Shown here: positions 32,109 to 41,337 of the stretch, piece by piece | Layout: the number at the start of each line of letters is the position of its first letter | Numbering within the stretch: the stretch's first letter is position 1 | NCBI GenBank assembly: GCA_900540895.1 | Contig: UQHV01000013.1 | Span: forward strand, 1-64,000 | DNA from: an uncultured Collinsella sp. | Lineage (GTDB): Bacteria; Actinomycetota; Coriobacteriia; Coriobacteriales; Coriobacteriaceae | Direction of reading: 5' to 3' | Length of the DNA: 64,000 bases | Translations under genes and position numbers: made by a program | Notes under the pieces: model-generated | The model's input: the letters and a program-made list of their open reading frames with translations, nothing else | What the model was told of the DNA's origin: nothing | The model's database searches: none

Positions 32109-34913
32109 CTATAGCGAAACGGATCCGTTTTTCTTGATGCGGGCGAGCATGTTTTTGAGCTTGTTAAAGTCGAGCGGTTTGGACAGATGGGCGTTCATAC
32201 CGGCGTCGTGTGCCGCCTTGGCGTCCTCGGCAAAGGCATTGGCGGTGAGCGCGATGATGGGGATATCGGCTGCATCGACCTTCTCGCTCAGGCGAATCGC
32301 GCGGGTTGCCTCGTAGCCGTCCATGACCGGCATCATAATGTCCATCAGAATCGCATCGAAGCTGCCGGCGGGATGCGACAGGTACAGATCGACGACCTCG
32401 TTGCCGTTGGCGGCGCGGGTGACCACGACGCCCTCGGATTCTAGCAGCGCCTGGGCAATCTCGGCATTCAATTCGTTGTCTTCGGCGAGTAGCACGTTCA
32501 TGTCGGTGAGCGAGCAGTCAGGCGCACTCTCAACCGTATTCGCCCGCGCCTGGGGATTCTCGTCGATATCGAGCGGAATCTCCACGTAGAACGAGGTGCC
32601 CACATGGAGCTCACTGGTGACTTCGATGGTGCCGCCCATCAGTTCAATAAGCGACTTGACGATTGGCATGCCCATGCCGGTTCCTTGGAACCTGCTGCGC
32701 GCATCGTCGCCTTCTTGGGCAAACGGCTCATAGATATGCTTTAAAAACTTGGGAGTCATGCCAATGCCGGTATCCGAAACGCTAAAGCAAAAGAGCGCGC
32801 GCCCGTTATCGAGTGGCTTGGTCTTTGAACTAAAGGTGACGGAGCCGCCGTGCTTGTTGTACTTAATGCTGTTGTCTAACAGGTTGATCATGATCTGTCG
32901 GATATGGGTGGGACTGCCGATCATGTATGGCCCCGTGGCGTACGGCAGACTATTGTCCTGCATGGTGATGCCGTTACTGGACGCGCGGAGCTTGCACAGC
33001 ACCAGCGTATTGTCACAGAGCTCTTTGAGGTTAAAAGGCGTATGCTCCAGTGTTAGCTTGCGGTCTTCGATTTTGCCCATCTCGAGGATGTCGTTGATCA
33101 GCGAGAGCAGGTGATTGGCGGCAACGCGCGCCTTGGCACGGCTCTCGCGGGCGACCTGGATATCGCCTTCCTTCAATTCCTCGATCTCGATAAGGCCCAG
33201 GATACCGTTGAGCGGCGTTCGGATGTCGTGGCTCATGCGCGTGAGGAATGCCGTCTTAGCGGCGTTGGCAGCATCGGCTTTTTTGCGCTCGGTTCGAGCG
33301 CGTGCGAGCGCCCAGATGAGCAGGACGATGCCGACCGACAACATACCGATGAGGGTAGCTGCAACGGCGGCACGGTTGCGATAAAGGAATTGAAGCGTGT
33401 TTGATTCCTGGGCCGTGTACGACGTGGAGGAGTAATTGCTTGCGGAGAGCGATTCTCCGGCATTGATGATGCCCTTGTTGATGATTCCCAGCAGCTCGGG
33501 CTTTCCGCGCGAAATCCAGCACGAGAGCTCACAGGTGTCAGGGAGCTCGACCGTCTCGTAGCCTTCGAGATCATGACGATCGCCGATGGTTTTTATGCGT
33601 GAGCTGGGAGCGACGATGCAGTGCGCCGTTCCCTTCCTGAGGGCGTCGAACGCTTCATCGTCGGATTGGTATTCGGTCACGGTCGCTGTGGGGAACAGAC
33701 TTTCAAGTACATTTTGGTTGACAAACGATGATTTGGTGCAGGCGATGTTCTGAAGGTCTTTGTTCAGATTGCCGTCGGTGTGGATGGCGGTGAGGGACAC
33801 GGTCCCCAACGATACCGACTGCACAACGCCTGATTGCTCGGCAAACCAGTAATCTCGGTATACCGGCAGCGCAACGTCTATGCTTCCCTTTGACAGGGCC
33901 TTTGACATCATCTTGTAGCTATCAAAGGGGACGGTTTTGACCGTAATGCCAAATTTATCGTGCAGCGTCGTCGCAAGCGATGCGAGCGAGCCTTCCATTT
34001 CGCCGTTTTCGTCTTCGTTGCAGTAGGGGAGTTTGCCCGTAATGTAGCCGAGCGTGATGGTGTTGCCATTTGCTTTGAGCCAGGAACGTTCGGGGCCGTT
34101 GAGCGATGATGAACCGCTGCTTTGGGCCGAGTAGTTAGATTTGACTTCGTCGATATAGCGTGGGTTGACGCGGGCGATTGCCGACATGGCGGCATTGATG
34201 TCGTCCATCAGGTCGGGGCGGCTTTTGGGGACGGCAAAATAGTAGTCGCTCGAACCAATGTAGAACATGGGGGAGGCGCTGGGCGACGAGGTCGTGTCGT
34301 TCATGATGATGGCATCGACCTCGTTGTTTGCGAGCGCGTCAAAGAGGGCACTGCCAGTGTCGATTTCTTTATAGGTGCAGGTAATGCCTTCGTTGGCGAG
34401 CCACTGCTGGCCAACGAAGGTTTGCATGACGCCGGAGTTGCAACCGATAGTGAGACCCTGGAGCGCTTGGGGGTCACCCTTGGCCAGATCGTCGCGATCG
34501 GGCTTGGCGTAGATGTAGTAGCGCTCGGTGCCCTCGGGGTTCGAGGAAAAGAGCAGCTTTTGGGCGCGTTCCTCGGAGTAGGAGATGTTGGGCATGAGGT
34601 CGATTTCGCCTGCCTCGAGCATGTCCATAAGCTCGGTGAAGGTGCCGGAGATGTATTCGTACCGCCAGCCGGGCGTGTAGTACGACAGGGTCTGGAGGTA
34701 CTCGTAACCCCATCCCGAGAGACGCTCGCCGGGGGTGCCGTCCTGGAAGCCCTCGTTGTTGACGAGCCAACCAACGCGGACCGTCTTGACTGGCTGGCTA
34801 GAGTCAGCGGCAAAAGCCTGGACAGGCGCGATAGAACTCAGCACGGCAAGCGCGGCGAGCACAATGGCCAGGGCGCGACATATAACTGAACGAAGGACAG
34901 TGGCAGCTCTCAC
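32109..34913 (-). CDS. Hybrid sensor kinase with two periplasmic-binding domains (EvgS/BvgS-like)
   Basis: A 934-residue hybrid. Signal peptide (RALAIVLAALAVLSSIAPVQAFA), then two extracellular solute-binding family 3 domains, 'Venus flytraps' (about 40-270 and 280-500). A membrane helix follows near AAVAATLIGMLSVGIVLLIWALA. The kinase core has phospho-acceptor H in MSHDIRTPLNG, N box LLDNSIKYN, G1 VSDTGIGM and G2 GTGMGMPIV. The C-terminal receiver has the Asp in AILMDIMMPVMDG. No output regulator is adjacent, and no HPt domain is present. I chose GTG 34913 because AGGA is 6 bases before it; TTG 34919 abuts the ribosome site. Ligand is unknown, amino acids or small acids being typical. Confidence 0.9.
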   Translation of the reverse strand: MRAATVLRSVICRALAIVLAALAVLSSIAPVQAFAADSSQPVKTVRVGWLVNNEGFQDGTPGERLSGWGYEYLQTLSYYTPGWRYEYISGTFTELMDMLEAGEIDLMPNISYSEERAQKLLFSSNPEGTERYYIYAKPDRDDLAKGDPQALQGLTIGCNSGVMQTFVGQQWLANEGITCTYKEIDTGSALFDALANNEVDAIIMNDTTSSPSASPMFYIGSSDYYFAVPKSRPDLMDDINAAMSAIARVNPRYIDEVKSNYSAQSSGSSSLNGPERSWLKANGNTITLGYITGKLPYCNEDENGEMEGSLASLATTLHDKFGITVKTVPFDSYKMMSKALSKGSIDVALPVYRDYWFAEQSGVVQSVSLGTVSLTAIHTDGNLNKDLQNIACTKSSFVNQNVLESLFPTATVTEYQSDDEAFDALRKGTAHCIVAPSSRIKTIGDRHDLEGYETVELPDTCELSCWISRGKPELLGIINKGIINAGESLSASNYSSTSYTAQESNTLQFLYRNRAAVAATLIGMLSVGIVLLIWALARARTERKKADAANAAKTAFLTRMSHDIRTPLNGILGLIEIEELKEGDIQVARESRAKARVAANHLLSLINDILEMGKIEDRKLTLEHTPFNLKELCDNTLVLCKLRASSNGITMQDNSLPYATGPYMIGSPTHIRQIMINLLDNSIKYNKHGGSVTFSSKTKPLDNGRALFCFSVSDTGIGMTPKFLKHIYEPFAQEGDDARSRFQGTGMGMPIVKSLIELMGGTIEVTSELHVGTSFYVEIPLDIDENPQARANTVESAPDCSLTDMNVLLAEDNELNAEIAQALLESEGVVVTRAANGNEVVDLYLSHPAGSFDAILMDIMMPVMDGYEATRAIRLSEKVDAADIPIIALTANAFAEDAKAAHDAGMNAHLSKPLDFNKLKNMLARIKKNGSVSL

Positions 34914-35009
34914 ATGCAATCCTAACGAATCGAGACATTACCGCATAAGGATACCAGCTCAGCCCGCCCAGTCGGCAGCTGCACCGCTAAACGCTCCCGC
35001 CCGGCAGTC

Positions 35010-35082
35010 ATTGGGGACGTTCTTAAACGACTAGTCATCGGGGACGTTCTTGTTTGACTAGTCATTTAAGAACGTCCCCAAT
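35010..35082. repeat. GGGGACGTTCTT hairpin (copy 2, doubled left arm)
   Basis: Two left arms, ATTGGGGACGTTCTT (35010-35024) and ATCGGGGACGTTCTT (35037-35051), face one right arm AAGAACGTCCCCAAT (35068-35082), with GACTAGTC between. Only the outer left arm matches the right arm fully. It looks like a partial tandem duplication of the family at 26925. Confidence 0.7.
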
Positions 35083-35158
35083 GACTAGTTCCGTTTGCGG
35101 GGGAGGCGTGGGACAATACCGAGCGAACGTGATTGGGCGTCTGGGAAAAGGGGTCGCG

Positions 35159-35584
35159 ATGAAAAAGCTCAAGACGCTTGCTGACGTGTTACGCCAGGCG
35201 GGCTTCGTGCGCATTACGGAGCTGTTCCTCGTCTTTTACCTGCTGTGCTCGACGGCCGTCTGGTTGTCCGAGCCTACGACCCTCACGTTTGGCGATGGGC
35301 TCTGGTTTAGCTTTGAGACGGTCTCGACGATCGGCTTTGGCGACATCCCGGCCGAGACACCGGTTGCCCGCGCTATTACCGTCGTCTTGAGCGTCATCAG
35401 CATCTTCTACATCGCCATGCTCACGGGCGTGGCGGTGAACTACTGCAATACGCTTATCAAGATGCGTCAAAAGGACACCATGGCTCGTTTTATGGACGAT
35501 CTTGAGCATTTGGAAGAGCTCGATCGTGACGAGCTCGCCGATCTGTCACGCCGCGTGCGCGAGTATCGTCGACGCCAGCGCTAA
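35159..35584 (+). CDS. Two-helix potassium channel family protein
   Basis: A 141-residue ion channel subunit. Helix 1 around FVRITELFLVFYLLCSTAVWL, pore loop and selectivity filter FETVSTIGFGDIPAETP (TIGFGD is the K+ filter), helix 2 around ARAITVVLSVISIFYIAMLTGVAVNY. The C-terminus is a short charged helix (ARFMDDLEHLEELDRDELADLSRRVREYRR) and has no RCK ligand domain, so gating input is not evident. It would form tetramers. ATG 35159 follows AAAAGGGG. The LOG gene starts 34 bases later. Confidence 0.85.
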   Translation: MKKLKTLADVLRQAGFVRITELFLVFYLLCSTAVWLSEPTTLTFGDGLWFSFETVSTIGFGDIPAETPVARAITVVLSVISIFYIAMLTGVAVNYCNTLIKMRQKDTMARFMDDLEHLEELDRDELADLSRRVREYRRRQR

Positions 35585-35618
35585 GACGAACGTCGTGCGC
35601 CACAACAGGGGGACAAAT

Positions 35619-36152
35619 ATGAACATCACCGTGTACCTGGGTGCCAACACTGGCAATGACCCGGCATTTCTGCCCGCGGTACAGGAGCTGGGCAACTGGA
35701 TTGGCGCCAACGGACACGCGCTGGTATACGGCGGGTCCAAATCGGGCCTGATGGGCGCGCTCGCCGATAGCGTGCTCGATGCCGGCGGACACGTGACGGG
35801 TGTTGAGCCGAGCTTTTTTATCGAGGCCGAGTTTCAACATGACGGCATCGACGACCTTATCGTGACGAGCGATATGGCCGAGCGCAAAGCCAAGATGATT
35901 GAGCTCGGCGATGTGTTCATCGCCTTTCCCGGCGGGACGGGCACGCTCGAGGAGATTGCCGAGGTCATGTCCGCTGTGTCGTTGGGGCACCTGAGTGCTC
36001 CGTGCATCCTGTATAACCTGGACGGTTACTACAACGACCTCAAGGCGCTGCTCGGGCACATGATTGATAAGGGCCTATCGAGCCCGCAGCGCCAGCAAGG
36101 TATCTACTTTGCCGACGATTTGCGCGAGATTGCCTCGATTATCAACGGATAA
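35619..36152 (+). CDS. LOG family protein (cytokinin riboside phosphoribohydrolase-like)
   Basis: A 177-residue protein with the LOG fold: HALVYGGSKSGLMGALADSVLDAGGHVTGV, ERKAKMIELGDVFIAFPGGTGTLEEIAEV (PGGxGTxxE catalytic motif), and the ILYNLDGYYNDL segment. LOG enzymes hydrolyse nucleoside 5'-monophosphates to base plus ribose-5-phosphate; many bacterial members have no hormone role. ATG has GGGGGA 6 bases away. Likely in an operon with the K+ channel gene. Confidence 0.9.
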   Translation: MNITVYLGANTGNDPAFLPAVQELGNWIGANGHALVYGGSKSGLMGALADSVLDAGGHVTGVEPSFFIEAEFQHDGIDDLIVTSDMAERKAKMIELGDVFIAFPGGTGTLEEIAEVMSAVSLGHLSAPCILYNLDGYYNDLKALLGHMIDKGLSSPQRQQGIYFADDLREIASIING

Positions 36153-36277
36153 GTCTTGAGCTTGCCCCACTATGGCTCCCAATGGTGCCGTTCGCGGCGC
36201 AGACGGTTGGCTCGTTCGGGCAACGCTCACTCTACAATAAAACGTAACTATGTCGACTTTGACCGCGGGAGGACCCG

Positions 36278-37567
36278 ATGGATAACCTTGCCAAACCCAA
36301 AAACCGCGCGCTGTTTTTACTTAGCGTTGCCGTGACCGGTGCGTTCGCAGGTGCCGCGGTCTGGCTGTTCTTTTTTGCGATGGAGCACGGTATCGACTAT
36401 CTATGGACCGAGATTCCGCACGCGCTGGGCGTCTCTTCGCCCGAGCTTGCCAGCGGCCCGTTTGGCTTTTTGCCGTACCCGTTTTTTGTCTGCCTGCTGG
36501 GCGGCCTGTTAATCGGTCTGTACGAAAAGATGACAGGCACCAAGACCGATGACCTCAACCAGGTGATGGCTAAGGTTAAGCAAGACGGGCGCTACCCGTA
36601 CGACAACCTGGGCAAGCTTTCGCTCGCGGCATTGCTGCCGCTGCTGTTTGGCGGAAGCATTGGACCGGAGGCCGGCCTGACCGGCGTTATCGCGGGTCTG
36701 TGCAGCTGGGTCGGCGACCGTATGCGTCGCTTTGGCGCCGAGTTTAGGGAGCTCACGCTGCTGGGTACCCAGGCTGCCCTGACGGCGCTCTTTACTGCGC
36801 CCGTCTTTGGCTTTGTGGCGCCGCTTGCCGGTAGTGCCGACGGCGACGAGGGCTCCGCGTCCGGCGAGATCACCATCAAGCTGCCCAAGGCGCAAAAGAC
36901 GGTGGTCTACGGTATTGCGATTGCCGGCGGTCTGGGTGCCTACCTGCTGCTTGGCCAGCTTGTGGGCGGCGGCATGGGCATGCCCAGGTTCGAGTCCGCC
37001 GAGGTGGGCAACCTAGAGCTTACCTGGCTCGTCCCTCTGTCGTTGATCGGAACAATCTGCGGCTGGCTGTACTTTGTCTCTGAGCACGCGAGCGAAGCGC
37101 TTGCCCATGCAATAGGGGAGCGTCCTGTCGTCAAGGCCATGCTAGCCGGTCTGGCGCTCGCCATCTGCGGCACGGTCCTGCCCTACACCATGTTTGCCGG
37201 CGAGACCCAGGCCGACGTGCTCATGGAAACCTACTTGACCATTCCCGCCGGCGTGCTTATCGCGACCGGTCTGGTCAAGGCCATGCTGACCCCCGCCCTC
37301 ATCAACCTTGGTTGGCGCGGCGGTCACTTCTTCCCGGTTATCTTCTCGGGCGTAAGCCTGGGCTACGGACTGGCCATCCTCACCGGCGCCGATCCGGTCT
37401 TTTGCGTCGCCGTCTGCACGGCATCGACGATGGGTGCGGTCATGCGTCAGCCGGTCATGGTCGTGGGCCTGCTGCTCATGTGCTTCCCGCTCAAGGGTAT
37501 CGTCTGCATGATCATCGCCGCCGTTATCGCCGCCGGCATTCCGCTGCCCAAGCCGCTGCGCAAGTAG
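36278..37567 (+). CDS. ClC-family chloride channel/antiporter
   Basis: A 429-residue membrane protein with about ten to twelve hydrophobic segments. ClC landmarks: LFGGSIGPEAGLTG (the G(x)xGPE region with the gating glutamate in the usual place), and WRGGHFFPVIFSGVSLGY (GxFxP ion-binding motif). No CBS domains. Whether it is a channel or a Cl-/H+ or F-/H+ exchanger cannot be told. An insertion rich in acidic residues (AGSADGDEGSASGEIT) lies between helices in the first half. ATG 36278 has GGGAGGA upstream. Single gene. Confidence 0.88.
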   Translation: MDNLAKPKNRALFLLSVAVTGAFAGAAVWLFFFAMEHGIDYLWTEIPHALGVSSPELASGPFGFLPYPFFVCLLGGLLIGLYEKMTGTKTDDLNQVMAKVKQDGRYPYDNLGKLSLAALLPLLFGGSIGPEAGLTGVIAGLCSWVGDRMRRFGAEFRELTLLGTQAALTALFTAPVFGFVAPLAGSADGDEGSASGEITIKLPKAQKTVVYGIAIAGGLGAYLLLGQLVGGGMGMPRFESAEVGNLELTWLVPLSLIGTICGWLYFVSEHASEALAHAIGERPVVKAMLAGLALAICGTVLPYTMFAGETQADVLMETYLTIPAGVLIATGLVKAMLTPALINLGWRGGHFFPVIFSGVSLGYGLAILTGADPVFCVAVCTASTMGAVMRQPVMVVGLLLMCFPLKGIVCMIIAAVIAAGIPLPKPLRK

Positions 37568-37604
37568 CACGGTTAATCGCGAGTCAACTCCAGAGGGGCA
37601 CGAG

Positions 37605-38396
37605 ATGATCCTGTACTTTAGCGCGACAGGGAACAGCGAGCATGTGGCGCGTCGCATTGCAGCGGCGACAAGCGACAAAGTTATGTCGATTGAGCGCTTT
37701 GATGCCGAAGCCCTTCGCCTTGTTGCGACGGAAGGCCCCTGCCAGCTGGGATTTGTTGCTCCGGTGTATGCCTGGGGTCTGCCGACACCGATGATCGAGT
37801 TTTTGAAGACTGCCGACCTGTCGATTGCTGCCGGTGCAAAGGGCGGCGAGCGCCCCTATACGTTCTATGTTTCGACGTACGGTTCGACGACCGGCCAATC
37901 GGCCAAGTTTGCCCGCGACCTGCTGCACGAGCGTGGGCTCGAGTTAGATGCGGCGATGAGCGTCAAGATGCCTGATACCTGGACGCCTGTTTTCGACCTG
38001 TCTGACCCTCAAAAGGTTGAGGGTATCAATAGGGCTGCTGAGGCGCAGATTGATGCTGTGATCGAGGCGGTGCGGGAGCGGCGCACGGGCAATATGATGC
38101 GCCATCGCGTGCCCCTGTTTGCATCGTGCGCGTATCATGCGTTTGGGCTGCCGCGTATGCAGCAGACGAGCAAGTTTGCCGTCGATGCTAGCCGCTGCGT
38201 CGGGTGTAGCCTCTGCGCTAAGCGCTGCCCCATGGCGGCGATTGAGATGCGCGACGGCCTTCCCGTCTGGACAAAGCCGGAGTGCGCAGCCTGCCTTCGT
38301 TGCCTGCACTGTTGTCCCAAATTTGCCATCTCGCACGGTAAGCGCACGGCATCCCACGGTCAGTACAGGCATCCTAAGCCAGGTGTGAGGATGTAG
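37605..38396 (+). CDS. EFR1 family ferredoxin-flavodoxin protein
   Basis: A 263-residue fusion of a flavodoxin-like domain (FSATGNSEHVARRIA FMN loop at the N-terminus, APVYAWGLPTPM, STYGSTTGQ) and a C-terminal 2[4Fe-4S] ferredoxin (CVGCSLCAKRCPMAAIEM and CAACLRCLHCCPKFAI). EFR1 proteins are found in strict anaerobes, where they move electrons between low-potential carriers; partner enzymes are mostly unknown. ATG at 37605 follows AGAGGGG by 6 bases. It ends convergent with the EamA gene, with a hairpin between. Confidence 0.9.
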   Translation: MILYFSATGNSEHVARRIAAATSDKVMSIERFDAEALRLVATEGPCQLGFVAPVYAWGLPTPMIEFLKTADLSIAAGAKGGERPYTFYVSTYGSTTGQSAKFARDLLHERGLELDAAMSVKMPDTWTPVFDLSDPQKVEGINRAAEAQIDAVIEAVRERRTGNMMRHRVPLFASCAYHAFGLPRMQQTSKFAVDASRCVGCSLCAKRCPMAAIEMRDGLPVWTKPECAACLRCLHCCPKFAISHGKRTASHGQYRHPKPGVRM

Positions 38397-38414
38397 CGGC
38401 TGCTGGCCGCGCTA
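38393..38414. terminator. Shared hairpin between EFR1 and EamA genes
   Basis: GTAGCGGC (38393-38400) pairs with GCCGCGCTAC (38405-38414) with one bulge. It includes the stop codons of both convergent genes. Confidence 0.45.
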
Positions 38415-39287
38415 CTTCCAAACTGCGAGCGCGGCGGTGCCCAGTACGATGAGGGCGAGACCGATGGCGCTGCGCCGTGAGAGTTTTTCGTTGAATGCCA
38501 AGCGCGCAAATAGTACCGATACGACAATCGATAGTTTGTCGATCTGCACTACGACGCTCACCTGGCCTGTGGCGATGGCGTAGTAGCATAGCAGCCACGA
38601 TGCGCCAGTCGCAATGCCCGATGCCGCGAGAAATACGAGTTCGTAGCGGTCTACGTGCACGGCTTGGCCCATCTTGCCTTCAGCTGCCACGATTGCCCAT
38701 GCCATAACCAGTACCACACAGGTACGGATTGCCGTGGCCAGGTTGGATTCGACGCCTTCGATGCCAGCCTTGGCAAGGATGGACGTGAGCGCTGCGAACA
38801 CGGCGGCGCCGAGGGCGTAAGCGAGCCAGGTCCGGTCTTGCTGCTGCTCGGGTCCGGCAGGCTGCTTCTTCTCGATCATTAAAAACGTGCCGAGGGTGAT
38901 GACAGCGGTTCCCACGAGCTTAACCGCAAGGTTGCTCGTCTCGCCAAAAAGCACGATGGCGATCAGTGCAGCGAGTACGGTGCTCATCTTGTCGACCGGT
39001 ACGACCTTATTGACGTCTCCGATGCCCAACGCCTTAAAGTAACAGATCCACGAAGCACCGGTAGCGAGTCCCGAGAGGACGAGAAAGAGCCAAGATCTGG
39101 GTTCGATGCTGCCGATGGTTCCAATGGATCCAGAAATGCCCGCCATTGCCCAGGCGAAAACGAGCACCACGCAGGTGCGAATGGCCGTCGCGACATCGGA
39201 GTCGGTCTGCTTGATGCCGCATTTGGCCAGGACAGATGTGACGCCGGCAAAGAAAGCCGACACAAATGCTGCTGCGACCCACGACAC
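38412..39287 (-). CDS. EamA-type (DMT superfamily) transporter
   Basis: A 291-residue protein with ten hydrophobic segments in two homologous halves, each containing the same block: ATAIRTCVVLV..AWA (in both halves), GLATGASW / GIATGASW, and DKMSTVL / DKLSIVV. This is the EamA duplicated-domain family, usually exporters of amino acids or metabolites. GTG start at 39287 has GGAGG 10 bases upstream. Substrate unknown. Internal repetition is unusually clear. Confidence 0.85.
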   Translation of the reverse strand: MSWVAAAFVSAFFAGVTSVLAKCGIKQTDSDVATAIRTCVVLVFAWAMAGISGSIGTIGSIEPRSWLFLVLSGLATGASWICYFKALGIGDVNKVVPVDKMSTVLAALIAIVLFGETSNLAVKLVGTAVITLGTFLMIEKKQPAGPEQQQDRTWLAYALGAAVFAALTSILAKAGIEGVESNLATAIRTCVVLVMAWAIVAAEGKMGQAVHVDRYELVFLAASGIATGASWLLCYYAIATGQVSVVVQIDKLSIVVSVLFARLAFNEKLSRRSAIGLALIVLGTAALAVWK

Positions 39288-39425
39288 GGGTGAAATGCCT
39301 CCCCAAAGAACGACCGCGCCAGATTTACGGCGCTCGTCCGATGATACCGTCCCGCCATGAAGCTTTGATATCGCTGTGGTGAGACAGGGGCCATAGTTCG
39401 AGAGGGCATTTGGTTAAGGCTCGAA

Positions 39426-39609
39426 TCGAAGGTGAATGGTTTTCCGCGAAGTGAACGAGTAAATCTGGACCCCTGGAACATGCACACTTTTTTCGAACAA
39501 AACTGCAGGATTCTTAGACAAAAACCGCAGGAATTGAGTCCTTAAAAATGTCGATGCTACAGGGCACTGTTTTTACTCGTTCACTTCTCGGAAAAGTATT
39601 CACCTTCGA
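39426..39609. mobile_element. 184-bp MITE-like or structured element (copy B)
   Basis: Diverged relative of the element at 24330-24511: same length, the same CGAAGTGAACGAGT / ACTCGTTCACTTC inner arms and an AAAATGTCGATGCT block, but outer arms TCGAAGGTGAAT and ATTCACCTTCGA replace the AGGTCTAAT pair. Both outer pairs are complementary. No reading frame. It lies upstream of the EamA gene in a gene-free stretch from 39288 to 39737. Confidence 0.7.
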
Positions 39610-39737
39610 TATGCTGACGGTGTCTTTTTGGTTGCCAAGAACTAGACGGCCTGCCGTGAAGGGCGGTGGTGACGCTATGTCGCCTCGTATCATTGAAAAA
39701 ATAAGCGGGGTACCACCTAAGCTTTTTTAGCCGTCGA

Positions 39738-40436
39738 TTACAGATCGCGTGCTCGATAAACCTTGGTGCTGACGGTGTAGCTGATTGCACATAGCGCGAG
39801 GGCAAGTGTGGCGATGCCTGCACACAGACAGCCAAGGACGGCGGGATCGGGATTTGCCCCGGCAATCGACATGAGCCAGTTGCTGATGGGGTTGGAGGAG
39901 CTCAACGTGGCAATGGCAAGGCACCAGAGCAGGGCAAGCAGGCCGACGGATAGGCGCAGCGCCTCCATGTGTCCAAATCGGAAGAACAGCGGCTGTGCCA
40001 AAAACACCATCATGAGGGAGATGAGCATCGATGCTGCCGAGGCTATAGCGATCTCAAAGACCGTCTGTCCCGTCGAGGGGATGCCCACGCTGTTGAATAG
40101 CGGGATGGAGACGATGCTCAGAAGCGCGGCGGCGCACGTCATGACAGCCGAGAAGACAATAACGCTCAGGTAGCGTGCGCAAATAATGTCTTTGCGTGAG
40201 AAGGGCAGCGTTGCCCGATAACGCTCCCAGCCATTTTGATTGTCGAAGCCGGCCAGCGAGCTCATGACCATGATGGGCGACATGGCGCTGACCGCGCAGG
40301 CGCCGGCGCTCATGCCGGAATCGCCATCCGACGCGTTGGCAAGGGTCAACACAACGAAGATGAACAGGCTGACGCCCGCGATGCTTGGGATAAGCGTGCG
40401 AACGATGGCGAGCTCGGACATAAAGGCGCGTTTCAT
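39738..40436 (-). CDS. ABC-2 type transporter permease
   Basis: A 232-residue membrane protein with six hydrophobic segments and the conserved cytoplasmic stretch GFDNQNGWERYRATLPFSRKDII typical of ABC-2 permeases of YtrC/BcrB-like exporters (the 'LPxSR' loop that contacts the ATPase). It overlaps the ATPase stop by 4 bases (40433-40436). With the GntR gene ahead of the ATPase this is a complete GntR-ATPase-permease operon of the YtrABC type, often induced by cell-wall antibiotics. Substrate unknown. Confidence 0.88.
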   Translation of the reverse strand: MKRAFMSELAIVRTLIPSIAGVSLFIFVVLTLANASDGDSGMSAGACAVSAMSPIMVMSSLAGFDNQNGWERYRATLPFSRKDIICARYLSVIVFSAVMTCAAALLSIVSIPLFNSVGIPSTGQTVFEIAIASAASMLISLMMVFLAQPLFFRFGHMEALRLSVGLLALLWCLAIATLSSSNPISNWLMSIAGANPDPAVLGCLCAGIATLALALCAISYTVSTKVYRARDL

Positions 40437-41314
40437 TTCGAAGCTCCTTTCAGCATGAGGCGAAGATAGTCATCAATGGTTGCCCGATCGCAGGGAATCT
40501 CGGGGAAGGCCTCGAGCGTATCGCGACGGTTGGGCACGAGCACGTCCACGCTGTAGGCATGGCGGGCGGCACGGGCGCCTTCGACGCAAGCCATAAGCTC
40601 GGCGGCCTGTGCTTGGGTACAGTGGGCGATGCCAGCGCGGTCGGTAATATCCTCGCGCGGCAGGTCAAAAATAATCGAGCCATTATCGATGCAGATGACG
40701 CGATCAGCGGCGCGATCGAGGTCGGATGTAATGTGGCTCGAGAGCAGCACGCTGTGCTGGCCGTCGGCGACAAAGGCAAGCAGCTCATCAAGCAGCTCCT
40801 CGCGTGCCATGGGATCGAGGCCCGCGGTGGCTTCGTCCAAAACGAGCAGTTTGGCCTTGTGGCTGAGCGCGCAGGCAAGCTGCAGCTTCATGCCCATGCC
40901 GCGGGAGAGGTCCTTGACCTTTGCCTTGGGATCGAGGCCAAATCGGTCGATGAGGCTGGAGAAGGTGTCGTGGCTCCAGGTGGGGTATGCCGGGCTTACG
41001 AGTGCCTCAACTTCGGTCACCTTGAGTGTGGAAGGGAAGGGGCATGTGTCCAGCACGAGGCCGACACGAGTGCGCAGGCAACGCTGCGTTTCATCGGGCG
41101 CGTCGGCGCCACAGCGCTGCCCAAACAGGTGCACCTCGCCGGCATCGAGCTTTATAAGCCCGAGCGCGGCTCGAATCGTCGTGGTTTTGCCGGCGCCGTT
41201 TGCGCCCACAAAGCCAACAATCTGGCCGGGTTCCACGGCAAGCGTGACGTCGCGCAGCGAAAAGCGGTCGCTCACACGGCGTGAGATACCTTTGAGTTCT
41301 AAAAGGTTTTGCAT
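40433..41314 (-). CDS. ABC transporter ATP-binding protein (YtrB-like)
   Basis: A 293-residue ATPase: Walker A GANGAGKTTT, signature LSRGMGMKLQ, Walker B LLVLDEATAGLDP, switch SSHITSD. The signature LSRGM and the length with a C-terminal extension of about 80 residues fit the YtrB/BcrA exporters. I chose the ATG at 41314 (MQNLLELKGI) because the family begins there; the frame is open for a further 155 codons. Preceded 23 bases earlier by the GntR gene; overlapped by the permease. Confidence 0.9.
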   Translation of the reverse strand: MQNLLELKGISRRVSDRFSLRDVTLAVEPGQIVGFVGANGAGKTTTIRAALGLIKLDAGEVHLFGQRCGADAPDETQRCLRTRVGLVLDTCPFPSTLKVTEVEALVSPAYPTWSHDTFSSLIDRFGLDPKAKVKDLSRGMGMKLQLACALSHKAKLLVLDEATAGLDPMAREELLDELLAFVADGQHSVLLSSHITSDLDRAADRVICIDNGSIIFDLPREDITDRAGIAHCTQAQAAELMACVEGARAARHAYSVDVLVPNRRDTLEAFPEIPCDRATIDDYLRLMLKGASK

Positions 41315-41337
41315 GGCATAGCCTTTCTTGCAGATGG

